NCBI GenBank assembly: GCA_910575055.1
Contig: CAJTDC010000005.1
Location: 62,001-126,000 of the forward strand
Reading direction: 5' to 3'
Source of the DNA: Clostridia bacterium
GTDB lineage: Bacteria; Bacillota; Clostridia; Lachnospirales; Anaerotignaceae
Length of the DNA stretch: 64,000 nt
Shown here: one piece after another, positions 49,078 to 57,321 of the stretch
Position numbering within the stretch: the first letter of the stretch is position 1
How the letters are laid out: each line of letters starts with the position of its first letter
Position numbers and translations under genes: made by a program
Notes under the pieces: generated by a model
The model's database searches: none
What the model saw: only the letters and a program-made list of their open reading frames with translations
What the model was told of the DNA's origin: nothing

Positions 49078-49355
49078 GGTTTTTTTACGCTCCCCAGGGA
49101 TGCCGCCGTGATCTGTGCGCCGAGCCGGAATCCGTCCTTGAAGCCTTCACAGATGGTCTTGCACTCAAGATCGGAGGCATCGTCCAGAAGTTTCTCCAGC
49201 AGCGCCTTCCCCTCACTGTCCAGCAGCCCTTTCAGGCGTTCAATCTCCCCGTCAATGCGGTCGGCAATCTCCACCATTTCCGGCGTCTTGTCGTTCCGGT
49301 TCTCCCACGGCACAATCTCCCCAAAATAAATCTGTTTCAGAATGTCCTGTTCCAT
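49074..49355 (-). CDS. DUF6809-like small helical protein
   Basis: 93 aa (DILKQIYFGEIVPWENRNDK, IERLKGLLDSEGKALLEKLL, FKDGFRLGAQITAASLG). Matches the DUF6809 layout, as does 41027-41323. Function unknown. Directly after the DUF4314 gene with no gap. Confidence 0.75.
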   Translation of the reverse strand: MEQDILKQIYFGEIVPWENRNDKTPEMVEIADRIDGEIERLKGLLDSEGKALLEKLLDDASDLECKTICEGFKDGFRLGAQITAASLGSVKKP

Positions 49356-49586
49356 CTAATCGTCCTCCTCTATCTTCCGTGCCTCATCCTCACCGTAAAT
49401 TACATGGAGGTGACTGCCGTTGTCCCACGCTACCATGACGCTCGCCGTGTCATCCACGCCCGTCACGGTTCCTTTCGTCCCGATGGGCGGGGCTTGCACA
49501 TCTTCCATCCGCACAAGCTCCACCCGTGTGCCTGCAGGGTACTCCCTGCGGACACGCTCCACAATCTCCCTACTCGGAAACTTCAT
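49356..49586 (-). CDS. DUF4314 family protein
   Basis: 76 aa. VRREYPAGTRVELVRMEDVQ, PIGTKGTVTGVDDTASVMVA, WDNGSHLHVIYGED are the DUF4314 consensus (small SH3-like barrel of phage accessory regions). Overlaps the upstream gene by 17 nt. Confidence 0.88.
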   Translation of the reverse strand: MKFPSREIVERVRREYPAGTRVELVRMEDVQAPPIGTKGTVTGVDDTASVMVAWDNGSHLHVIYGEDEARKIEEDD

Positions 49587-50322
49587 TGCCAGCCGCCTCC
49601 TTCCTTTCTCCGTTTTTAAATGCCGAGCTGCCGGAAAGGTTCTTCAGCAGGGTTTTCCGCTCGCCCTTGTATTCCGCGCCAATGAAGCCGAGCCGGAGCA
49701 GGAAGCACCGGAAAGCGTATTTTTCATTCTCCACCTTTTTCTCGGTCGCCGTGATGCGCTTCTGGTTCCTCGCCATGTCGCAGAGAGCGGCAATGAAATG
49801 GGTGTAGGCCGCTGCCGACTCGCTGTCCGTTTTGGAAAACCATGGGAAGGAAACCTTCTCCCCATCCGCCTCAATCGGGAGGCTGCTGACCGCCAGCGCC
49901 TTTTTGATAAGGCTGCCCTTGGAGTCCACCAGTTTCCGCAGGTTCTCCAGTGCGGCATCCGTGAAGGAATCCCTCGGCATTGCCACCGTAAGCCCCACGT
50001 TTGCCTCCTGCGGCGCTGTTTCCGACTCCTCCGCATGGTGTTCTGGCTCTGCGTTTTCTTCCGCCGTGCCGCCTTCCTGCACCGTTTCCGCCTGGGCTGC
50101 AATGATTCCCCTTTCGGCAAGCTGCTCCATCAGGTTTTCTATCTCCTCACTGTCCGCCCGGTCGTCAAACTCTACCGCGCCGGTCTTGTCAATGTGGAAG
50201 TAATCCACCTCGTAAGCCGCCGTCGGCATCCCAAGGTATCTCGGCTTCACCTCTAAAATCTCTCCCATCGCCTGCACCAGCGCTTTCCTCTCTGCCCCTG
50301 TCCTGTTGAATTCAAACCTCAT
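49570..50322 (-). CDS. phage 'virulence'-type protein with amidoligase-like C-terminus
   Basis: 250 aa. N-terminal domain MRFEFNRTGAERKALVQAMG, LGMPTAAYEVDYFHIDKTGA (about residues 1-60) is common in Firmicutes phage genes of unknown role. An acidic linker follows. The C-terminal ~85 residues (CDMARNQKRI ... YAFRCFLLRLGFIGAEYKGE, RKTLLKNLSGSSAFKNG) closely parallel the end of the amidoligase at 47998. Thus one gene carries the full enzyme and this one only its C-terminal module. Driven by the degraded cassette I. Confidence 0.8.
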   Translation of the reverse strand: MRFEFNRTGAERKALVQAMGEILEVKPRYLGMPTAAYEVDYFHIDKTGAVEFDDRADSEEIENLMEQLAERGIIAAQAETVQEGGTAEENAEPEHHAEESETAPQEANVGLTVAMPRDSFTDAALENLRKLVDSKGSLIKKALAVSSLPIEADGEKVSFPWFSKTDSESAAAYTHFIAALCDMARNQKRITATEKKVENEKYAFRCFLLRLGFIGAEYKGERKTLLKNLSGSSAFKNGERKEAAGNEVSE

Positions 50323-50337
50323 TTTTTTGTACCTCCT

Positions 50338-50395
50338 TCGTTTTTCGGTACTACATTAATCACTCTGAACCGCAGAAATAGCAAGCGTTATGTGC
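50338..50395 (-). promoter_or_regulatory. promoter cassette, copy I (degraded)
   Basis: CGCTTGCTATTTCTGC keeps the -10 region, CAGAGTGATTAATGTAGTAC and CGAAAAACG keep the leader, but several positions differ and no palindrome is left. Precedes the gene at 50322. Confidence 0.65.
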
Positions 50396-50404
50396 GGAAA
50401 AATG

Positions 50405-52564
50405 TCACAATAAAAAGTCCGGGAACTGTGCATAGTACACGATTCCTGAAAGCACGAAATATACGTTCGGCAGTGCGACACCATTGCCCCACATCTTATA
50501 TTCAGCGGAATCCGAATGTGGGTCTTTCAGCCACTTGATGATCTGCTTATCCGTCTTGGGCTTCGTGGAAGTCCCCGCAATCTTCCGGTGGGTCTCAAAA
50601 ACCTCCCGCCAGAACACTAAATCTTCCTCTGTGGGTTCCTCCGTCCCAAGCCCGCCGCACCACCAGTCCGGGAAGCCCTGCAGCCTCGCGCACTCGGTGG
50701 GCGTCAGCCTGCGGACAATATACTCCGGCTCCTTCTGCACATCATTGATGACAGGCGGGTCTTTATAATCTGTGGCCACCAGCGTGTTCGCCAGCTCCTT
50801 CTCCGCCCGTGTGAAATGGGAATTCTTACTGGTGCAGTAGGTCGGCTGCGCCACGGCGTGGCGGTCCGTTGCATCCAGCGTGAAGGAAACATCCTCATTG
50901 ATGCCGCTGCCCTGCGGCCCGTTCCTGTCATCCCGCCCGATCATGGAGCCCTGGAGGACGAAGGTCTGCATCTGCATATTCCGGGTGGCCATCAGCGCCC
51001 CGGACTTCCCCTGCAGGTCGATGACCTCGTCCCTCTGGTTGATATGGAACGCCGACATCCCTTCCGGCTCCACCACGGCAATCCCTCCCTGGTTGCATCC
51101 GGGATTCCCGCCATTGGCATCCAGCGTCCGAGAAGTTTCCGCCTCATAGAATCCGCTGTGGGGATTGTCAGACTTCATGGCGTTGCTGTCCTTGGAGCAG
51201 ATGCCGTATGCCTGCACCACCAGCTCATTACAGCGGCTTTCCCCCATATCAAAGGTGTTCAGCGTATTTGCCACCTTCCCGTCCTTCCATGTGGGGGCGT
51301 CCCCTTTGTAATGGGCGCGGTATCCCTTGCAGAACGGCACGAACACCGTCTGGTCATTGTTGCAGGAGAGCGTTGCCGATTTGTCATCCTGTATGATCGG
51401 GCCTTTCCCGCCGCCCTCACAGCCGGAGCGGATTTTCAGCGTCTTGGGTGTTTCCGGCTCCACCACGAAAGGCTGGTTGTTGCCGCCCATCCCATAAGTG
51501 GCATTGACCGTAGGCGCAGTGTCCAGCGGTCCCGTGTATCTGGTATCCTGCGAATGGTTTTCATAGAGCGCCACCGCCGCAGGGACAGTCCCGGCACGGA
51601 GCGTGGGCGAGGTTTCCTCCTTATAACCAATGCCACGCGCCTTTGCGGAATGCTCCGTACAGAAACCGGCCGATTCCAGGACGCACGGGGGATGGTGCGC
51701 CTCCGCCCGCAGGGTGCAGGTCACCTCATCCGTCACATCCATCCGCTGCCCGCCCTGGTCGTTCAGGCAGATGCCGCCTGACGCTCCAGCGCCTTCCGCA
51801 ACACTTCCGGCAGCTCCTTGCCACGCACGGAAGCCCTCCGCAGAATACCCAGACACGCCTTCGGACTCAAATAATACCTTTCCGGCACTCCCGCCTGCAA
51901 AATCTGCGACAAGGTAGATGCGTTTCCTTCGCTGGGGGATTCCCCAAAATTGGGCGTCAAGCACCCGCCACGCGAGGGAAAATCCATCCCCCACGACAGT
52001 TCCTGCGTTTGCCCATTTCCCCTTTGGAGGTCCAGGTACAGAAATACTTTCGTCTTTGACGGAGCAGACCGCTTCGAGGACGGCCTTGAAATCCTCCCCC
52101 TTGTTGGAGGAGAAGGCGCCGGGGACATTCTCCCATACGATAAACCTTGGGTATTTTCCATCTGTTGCACACCTCATTTCCTTTACGATTCTTACTGCCT
52201 GGTAGAACAGGCACGACTGCCGCCCATCCAGCCCCGCCCGCTTGCCGGCCACCGACATATCGGTGCAGGGCGAGCCAAAGGTGATGATATCCACGGGGGC
52301 GATCTTTGCGCCGTCCACTGTGGAAATGTCGCCTAAATGCTTCACGGAGGGCAGCCGCTTTGTGGTCACCCGGATGGGAAAAGGCTCAATTTCTGATGCC
52401 CATAAAGGCGTGATGCCCGCAAGCAGCCCGCCGAGCGGGAATCCCCCGGAGCCATCGAACAGGCTGCCGAGGGTCATCCCGGAATCCGCAGTCTGCGGAT
52501 TCGGTGTGTCTCCGCCGCCAGTGCCGGAACTGATTCTATGGATATATATAGCGTCCGCATTCAT
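50405..52564 (-). CDS. C5-cytosine DNA methyltransferase with expanded target-recognition region
   Basis: 719 aa. MTLGSLFDGSGGFPLGG (motif I), FGSPCTDMSVAGKRAGLDG (motif IV, catalytic Cys), VWENVPGAF (VI), WGIPQRRKRIYLVADF (VIII), and C-terminal RRLTPTECARLQGFP (IX/X). Between VIII and IX are ~380 residues, far more than a single-specificity enzyme. They contain recurring hairpin-like units: SPTLRAGT, APTVNATYG, SATLSCNN, ANTLNTF, SRTLDANGG, SFTLDATD, ANTLVATD. Probably self-methylation of phage DNA against host restriction, possibly at several sites. ATGA overlap with the preceding methylase. Confidence 0.94.
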   Translation of the reverse strand: MNADAIYIHRISSGTGGGDTPNPQTADSGMTLGSLFDGSGGFPLGGLLAGITPLWASEIEPFPIRVTTKRLPSVKHLGDISTVDGAKIAPVDIITFGSPCTDMSVAGKRAGLDGRQSCLFYQAVRIVKEMRCATDGKYPRFIVWENVPGAFSSNKGEDFKAVLEAVCSVKDESISVPGPPKGKWANAGTVVGDGFSLAWRVLDAQFWGIPQRRKRIYLVADFAGGSAGKVLFESEGVSGYSAEGFRAWQGAAGSVAEGAGASGGICLNDQGGQRMDVTDEVTCTLRAEAHHPPCVLESAGFCTEHSAKARGIGYKEETSPTLRAGTVPAAVALYENHSQDTRYTGPLDTAPTVNATYGMGGNNQPFVVEPETPKTLKIRSGCEGGGKGPIIQDDKSATLSCNNDQTVFVPFCKGYRAHYKGDAPTWKDGKVANTLNTFDMGESRCNELVVQAYGICSKDSNAMKSDNPHSGFYEAETSRTLDANGGNPGCNQGGIAVVEPEGMSAFHINQRDEVIDLQGKSGALMATRNMQMQTFVLQGSMIGRDDRNGPQGSGINEDVSFTLDATDRHAVAQPTYCTSKNSHFTRAEKELANTLVATDYKDPPVINDVQKEPEYIVRRLTPTECARLQGFPDWWCGGLGTEEPTEEDLVFWREVFETHRKIAGTSTKPKTDKQIIKWLKDPHSDSAEYKMWGNGVALPNVYFVLSGIVYYAQFPDFLL

Positions 52565-53817
52565 TCCGCCTCCACCTCCTTCACCAGCGCGGAGTATGGA
52601 ATTTTCTCCCCGCCGCGCACCACATACACATTTTCCGAATCCCCGGTATCCTCCACATACCTCCGCAGAATCACAGACGCATATTTCTCATCCAGCTCCA
52701 TCATGCAACAGATGCGGTTCGTCTGTTCGCACGCCATCATCGTGGAGCCGCTGCCGCCGAAGGTGTCCAGCACGATGGTGTTCTCCTGGGAGGAATTGCA
52801 AATTGGGTATCCAAGCAGGTCAAGCGGCTTGGAAGTCGGGTGGTTCTTGTTCCGCTTCGGCTTGTCGTAGTTCCAGATGGTGGTCTGCTTCCGGTCGGAA
52901 TACCACGGGTGCTTCCCGTTCTTCAGAAAGCCGTACAGCACAGGCTCATGCTGCCATTGGTAGTCCGAGCGTCCAAGCACGAGGGAATTCTTCACCCAGA
53001 TACACACCCCGGCAAGGTGGAACCCTGCGTCCACAAACGCTTTCCTGAAATTCAGCCCCTCGGTGTCCGCATGGAACACATAAGCCGCGCCGCCGCTTTC
53101 CAGATGCTCCACCATGCATGAGAACGAATTGTACAGAAATGTGTAGAATTCATCCCCTTTCATACTGTCGTTCTGGATGGTCAGCCCGCCGGAACTCTTG
53201 AAAGAAACTCCATAGGGAGGATCTGTCACGATGAGGTTTGCCTTCTTCCCATCCATGAGCGCCGCCACGTCTTCTGCACTGGTGGCATCCCCGCACATAA
53301 GCCTGTGCCTGCCCACCGTCCAGATATCGCCCCGCTCCACGAACGCCGCTTTCTCCAGCGCAGCGGAAAGGTCAAAGTCATCATCTTTCACATCCTTCTC
53401 CCCGTCCCCGGCAAAAAGGTCGGCAAGCTCGCCCTCCTCAAATCCCGTCAGAGATACATCAAAATCCGCACCCTGCAGACTTTCAATTTCGATGCGGAGC
53501 AGCTCCTCATCCCATCCTGCGTCCAAAGCCATTCTGTTGTCCGCAAGGATGTAGGCTTTCTTCTGCGCCTCCGTCAAGAAGTCTGCGAACACACACGGCA
53601 CTTCCTCCATGCCCTCTTCCTTTGCCGCCGCAATCCTGCCATGCCCCGCGATGACATTGAAATCCCGGTCGATGATGACTGGGTTGATGAAGCCGAACTC
53701 CCGCAGGGACGAGCGGAGCTTCGTGAGCTGCTCCGTTGAGTGCGTCCGTGCGTTGTTCACATACGGCACTAATCTGGAGAGCGACACAAGCTGCATCTCC
53801 GTTGTCGTCTTTCCCAT
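52561..53817 (-). CDS. ParB-N domain + DNA methyltransferase fusion
   Basis: 418 aa. Residues ~8-95 are a ParB/Srx-like domain (LVPYVNNARTHSTEQLTKLR, VIAGHGRIAAAKEEGMEEVP). From ~155 a DNA N-methyltransferase: DPPYGVSFK (motif IV, beta group order), then HPTSKPLDLLGYPICNSS and DTFGGSGSTMMACEQ (motifs X/I). This fusion type is common in phages near the terminase. Modifies adenine-N6 or cytosine-N4; which one cannot be told from sequence alone. Confidence 0.94.
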   Translation of the reverse strand: MGKTTTEMQLVSLSRLVPYVNNARTHSTEQLTKLRSSLREFGFINPVIIDRDFNVIAGHGRIAAAKEEGMEEVPCVFADFLTEAQKKAYILADNRMALDAGWDEELLRIEIESLQGADFDVSLTGFEEGELADLFAGDGEKDVKDDDFDLSAALEKAAFVERGDIWTVGRHRLMCGDATSAEDVAALMDGKKANLIVTDPPYGVSFKSSGGLTIQNDSMKGDEFYTFLYNSFSCMVEHLESGGAAYVFHADTEGLNFRKAFVDAGFHLAGVCIWVKNSLVLGRSDYQWQHEPVLYGFLKNGKHPWYSDRKQTTIWNYDKPKRNKNHPTSKPLDLLGYPICNSSQENTIVLDTFGGSGSTMMACEQTNRICCMMELDEKYASVILRRYVEDTGDSENVYVVRGGEKIPYSALVKEVEAE

Positions 53818-53824
53818 TTTTTAT

Positions 53825-54358
53825 CTACACTCCTTTCCTTGCGCGGAGCAGCCGCTCCATCACGTCATCCTGGGGCGTGTTGCCCTGGAACTCCACCGAG
53901 CAGTTCTCCTTCACGATCTGGTAGATCTGCATCCAGCAGTAATTGGTCTGCTTCATGTAGGACTGGCTCATGGAAACATAAGGGGAGGCGATGGCAGCCC
54001 CCGTGGTCGGGTGCTTCGCAAGGAAGCCCGTGGAGGATACAATCTCCTCACACTGAATCCACCGGGAGACGCTCATGGCATACTGCTCCACCATCTGCAC
54101 GGTGACCAGCTTCTCACAGCCCCTCGCCTTCAGCCATGCATACGTTTCGTTGAAAACCTCTTCCGCCACCAGCTCCCGCCCGCTTTTCTGCGGGGACTTG
54201 AGGAAGTCCTTCACGGGCGGCACATCCATGCCCTCCAGCTCAGCCGGCTCCATCATCACTTCCGCCGTTTTCCCCTCGCTGATCTTCTCCGTGAGCGCCT
54301 TGGGCTTCCGCCCTGCCCCCGGCCTTGCGCCGCCCCGGTTGCTGCCGTCTTTTGCCAC
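53825..54358 (-). CDS. terS: P27-like terminase small subunit
   Basis: 177 aa; GTG at 54358 chosen because GGGGTG lies upstream and the product then begins MAKDGSNRGGARPGAGRKPK, the usual P27 N-terminus (an upstream GTG at 54367 is possible). WLKARGCEKLVTVQMVEQYA, TGFLAKHPTTGAAIASPYVS, MKQTNYCWMQIYQIV complete the family pattern. Recognises the packaging site. Followed directly by methylase genes and separated from terL by ~11 kb. Confidence 0.9.
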   Translation of the reverse strand: MAKDGSNRGGARPGAGRKPKALTEKISEGKTAEVMMEPAELEGMDVPPVKDFLKSPQKSGRELVAEEVFNETYAWLKARGCEKLVTVQMVEQYAMSVSRWIQCEEIVSSTGFLAKHPTTGAAIASPYVSMSQSYMKQTNYCWMQIYQIVKENCSVEFQGNTPQDDVMERLLRARKGV

Positions 54359-54441
54359 CGTTTTCACCCCGTTTCTTTGATTTCGTTTGAAAAAATGCTG
54401 CGGAATCAAACGCCGCAGCACCTTAAAAAGCCTTTATTTTA

Positions 54442-54480
54442 CGGAAAATCAGAGCGGGGCAATCCCCCGTTTGATTTCCG
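54442..54480. repeat. imperfect palindrome between HNH and small terminase
   Basis: CGGAAAATCA / TGATTTCCG arms (one-base bulge) around GCGGGG / CCCCCG. Second hairpin of the HNH-terS spacer. Confidence 0.6.
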
Positions 54481-54514
54481 GTTTTTATGCGTGACACCCC
54501 ACGCCCGTTCCCCG

Positions 54515-54579
54515 GCGGGTTCCTTACAGAGATTTCACCCGCCCCTCCCGGCTGGCAGAAATCTCTGTAAGGAACCCGC
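54515..54579. repeat. 22-bp perfect inverted repeat, candidate packaging site
   Basis: Arms 54515-54536 (GCGGGTTCCTTACAGAGATT + TC) and 54558-54579 are perfectly complementary, with a 21-nt GC-rich loop. It lies in the 231-bp spacer between HNH and small terminase genes, the usual location of cos/pac in HK97-like phages. No T-run follows on the minus strand. Confidence 0.6.
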
Positions 54580-54589
54580 ACACAATGAT

Positions 54590-54949
54590 TTAATGCTTAT
54601 TCCAGCGGTCGCCCCGCTCCGCATGAATCCTTGCATGGCAGGACTGGCACAGCGACACAAGGTTTGCCTCATCATGCGTCCCGCCCTCCGCCAACGGCAG
54701 CCTGTGGTGTACTTCCTCCACCGGCCGCAGCAATCCTTTCTTCTGGCATTCCTCACAGAACGGGTGCTTTGCGGCGTAGCGGTCACGGATTCGTTTCCAT
54801 GCCCTGCCATACCTACGGCGTACAGCCGGGTCTCGGTCGTACTTCTCGTAGCGGCGGTTCTCTTGCTTCCCATGCTCCTCGCAAAAGCGTCCCTCTGTCA
54901 GCTTGGGACAGCCGGGGAAGGAACACGGCCTCTTCGGTTTCCTTGGCAT
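54590..54949 (-). CDS. HNH endonuclease (packaging type)
   Basis: 119 aa from the ATG at 54949. CSFPGCPKLTEGRFCEEHGK zinc pair, DPAVRRRYGRAWKRIRDRYA, HPFCEECQKKGLL, VEEVHHRLPLAEGGTHDEAN, LVSLCQSCHARIHAERG: complete HNH motif with structural Cys. Located before the small terminase, as in cos phages where HNH assists terminase cleavage. Confidence 0.94.
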   Translation of the reverse strand: MPRKPKRPCSFPGCPKLTEGRFCEEHGKQENRRYEKYDRDPAVRRRYGRAWKRIRDRYAAKHPFCEECQKKGLLRPVEEVHHRLPLAEGGTHDEANLVSLCQSCHARIHAERGDRWNKH

Positions 54950-55082
54950 TGCTCTCACCTCCCTGCGGCATAAAGAAAGCCTCCGCAGGAGAAGCTCCCG
55001 CGAAGGCCGCCTGTCTTTATGCAGTTTTCGATAATATCAGTGTACCACGTCCAATATGGAAAATCGTCCGCGATTTTGGACA

Positions 55083-55541
55083 TCAGCTTTTCCCATACAG
55101 CAGGGTGACCAGTTTCTGCAAAGCGCGGTTCTTTTTCTTGTATGCGGATGTCCGCTCGATGTGGAAACGGTCGCAGATGTCGTAAATGGAATCCGTCTGC
55201 CGTTCATCCTCGGAATAAAAGGTTTCCAGCACATACCGCTCATCCTCAGAAAGTTCCTCCCATGCTGGAAGGAACCACGCCATATATTCCACCGCCTGAC
55301 GGTACCGCTCCTTCAGCACGTCAATCTCCTCGATGCCCTTTATCATCCTGTCCTCCACGGCGTGGGGATTGCGGGTATGCGGCATCCCGTCCGATTTGGG
55401 GCTGCTGATCCCGCCCATTTTTTCATATGCCGCCCTGACCTCGTCATCCGTGTGTTCGATGATGAATTTCATGCTGCCGTAGTCCTTCAGTGCGTCCACG
55501 GCCGCCGACCGCTTGTCAAGGTACTTCCAGATAATGCTCAT
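55083..55541 (-). CDS. sigma-70-region-4-like phage regulator (DUF1492/ArpU-like)
   Basis: 152 aa from the ATG at 55541 (GGAGG upstream). N-terminal helical part; C-terminal LSEDERYVLETFYSEDERQT, SIYDICDRFHIERTSAYKKK, NRALQKLVTLLYGK resembles sigma region 4 helix-turn-helix. Such proteins control late transcription in Firmicutes phages. It lies at the boundary between replication and packaging genes, consistent with a switch role. Confidence 0.85.
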   Translation of the reverse strand: MSIIWKYLDKRSAAVDALKDYGSMKFIIEHTDDEVRAAYEKMGGISSPKSDGMPHTRNPHAVEDRMIKGIEEIDVLKERYRQAVEYMAWFLPAWEELSEDERYVLETFYSEDERQTDSIYDICDRFHIERTSAYKKKNRALQKLVTLLYGKS

Positions 55542-55649
55542 AAGCCATGCCTCCAATCAAAATAAATTTGCTTCCCCCGGATTTTCAAAGATTGTCATTG
55601 ATTTTCGTTGATTGGCTCAGATTTGCTTTTTGACTGGAGGCGGCTCCGC

Positions 55650-57014
55650 CTATATTTCTAAATCAGCTTTCACCGCATCGATCAGTGCGGCCTGCGTGGT
55701 GTCCTTCTCGGATAATGCCTTCATGATCCGCTCGTCTATAGTGCCTTTTGTGATGATGTGCTGCACCACCACGGTTTCCGATTCCTGCCCCTGCCGCCAC
55801 AGCCTCGCCACTGTCTGCTGGTATAACTCAAGGCTCCATGTCAGACCGAACCAAACCAGCGTGTTCCCTCCGCTCTGGAGGTTGAGGCCATGCCCCGCAC
55901 TTGCCGGATGGATCAGCGCCACCGGGATTTCCCCGGCGTTCCATTTCCGGATGCTGCCGTCTGTGTCCAGCCTCGCATACGGGATTTTCAGCTTTTGGAG
56001 CCGCCCCGTGATACGCTCCAGGTCGTGCCGGAACCAGTAGGCCACAAGCACCGGCTTGCCGTTCGCCGCTTCGATGATGTCCTCCAGTGCGTCCAGCTTC
56101 CGCTCATGGACGGCGACCGTTTCCCCGGCATCCGTATACACCGCCCCATTCGCCATCTGAGACAGCTTCCCGGAAAGGGAGGCGGCGTTGGCGGCTGTGA
56201 CCTCGCCATCGGGAAGCTGTAAGACCAGTTCCTCCTTCAGTTCCGCATACCGCGAATTTTCCCGTTCCGAGAGATACACCGAGTATCTGGAATTTATCAG
56301 CTCCGGCATCCGCAGGTAATCGGTGGACTTCATGGAAATGGTGATGTCGGAGATTTTCCCGTATATCTGTTTCTCCGCACCCGGCAACGGCTTGTAGGAA
56401 AATACCACCTGCCCGTTCTGCTTATCCGGCCGGAAGTAGGAAGTGCGGTACTGCCCGATGAACCGCCCAAGCCGCTCCCCCATGTCCAGCAGCCGGAACT
56501 CCGCCCACAAATCCATCAATCCGTTGCTGCTCGGCGTCCCGGTCAGCCCCACGATGCGCTTCACCTTCGGCCGGACTTTCATCAGTGCCTTGAACCGCTT
56601 CGTCTGGTGGTTCTTGAAGGAGGACAGTTCATCAATCACCACCATGTCAAAATCAAAGGGGATGCCGCTCTCCGTAATCAGCCACTGTACATTCTCACGG
56701 TTGATGAGATAGATGTCTGCCGGTTTCCTTAACGCCGACAGCCGTTCCGTTTCCGTCCCTACAGCCACGGAATATTGCAGGCTGTCCAGATGATCCCATT
56801 TTTCAATCTCCGCTCCCCATGTGTTCCTCGCTACACGCAGTGGGGCGATGACCAGGATGCGGCGGACCTCGAAGCTGTCAAACAGGAGATTATTTAAGGC
56901 TGTCAGCGTGATGCTCGTTTTGCCAAGTCCCATGTCCAAAAGGACTGCCGCCACAGGGTGTGTTTCGATATACTCCGTGGCATATCTCTGGTATTCATGT
57001 GGACTGTATCTCAT
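55650..57014 (-). CDS. SNF2-family DEAD-like helicase
   Basis: 454 aa from the ATG at 57014. HPVAAVLLDMGLGKTSITLT (Walker A region), VVIDELSSFKN (DExx box), GLTGTPSSNGLMDLWAEFRL, then C-terminal helicase NTLVWFGLTWSLELYQQTVA, RLWRQGQE (motif VI). DNA translocase of the phage replication/recombination module. Overlaps the VRR-NUC gene by 20 nt. Confidence 0.95.
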   Translation of the reverse strand: MRYSPHEYQRYATEYIETHPVAAVLLDMGLGKTSITLTALNNLLFDSFEVRRILVIAPLRVARNTWGAEIEKWDHLDSLQYSVAVGTETERLSALRKPADIYLINRENVQWLITESGIPFDFDMVVIDELSSFKNHQTKRFKALMKVRPKVKRIVGLTGTPSSNGLMDLWAEFRLLDMGERLGRFIGQYRTSYFRPDKQNGQVVFSYKPLPGAEKQIYGKISDITISMKSTDYLRMPELINSRYSVYLSERENSRYAELKEELVLQLPDGEVTAANAASLSGKLSQMANGAVYTDAGETVAVHERKLDALEDIIEAANGKPVLVAYWFRHDLERITGRLQKLKIPYARLDTDGSIRKWNAGEIPVALIHPASAGHGLNLQSGGNTLVWFGLTWSLELYQQTVARLWRQGQESETVVVQHIITKGTIDERIMKALSEKDTTQAALIDAVKADLEI

Positions 57015-57276
57015 CCATAATCCCTCCAATCTGCGATTCGTCATCCAGCACATACACTTTGAATCCAAGCCGCCGTAACAGCCTGTGCCGGGAAAGCTGC
57101 AGGGGTCGTGGCTTTTCCCCCGGAGCTTTTACCTCCACGAATGCCATTTTCCCATCCGGGAGAAGTGCCAGTCTGTCAGGCACCCCATCAAAACCGGGCG
57201 ATGTGAACTTTAGTGCCAAGCCCCCGGCGGCCTTTACCGCCGCCCTAAATTTCTGCTCTATGGTCTTTTCTCTCAT
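56995..57276 (-). CDS. VRR-NUC nuclease
   Basis: 93 aa. FTSPGFDGVPDRLALLPDGK, MAFVEVKAPGEKPRPLQLSR: the PD-(D/E)XK core (PD ... E-V-K) of VRR-NUC. Often paired with the SNF2 helicase in phages, as here, acting on branched DNA. Confidence 0.94.
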   Translation of the reverse strand: MREKTIEQKFRAAVKAAGGLALKFTSPGFDGVPDRLALLPDGKMAFVEVKAPGEKPRPLQLSRHRLLRRLGFKVYVLDDESQIGGIMDEIQST

Positions 57277-57321
57277 GCAAATGCCTCCAATCCCTTATTT
57301 TTCAATCATTCCAGCCTTTAG

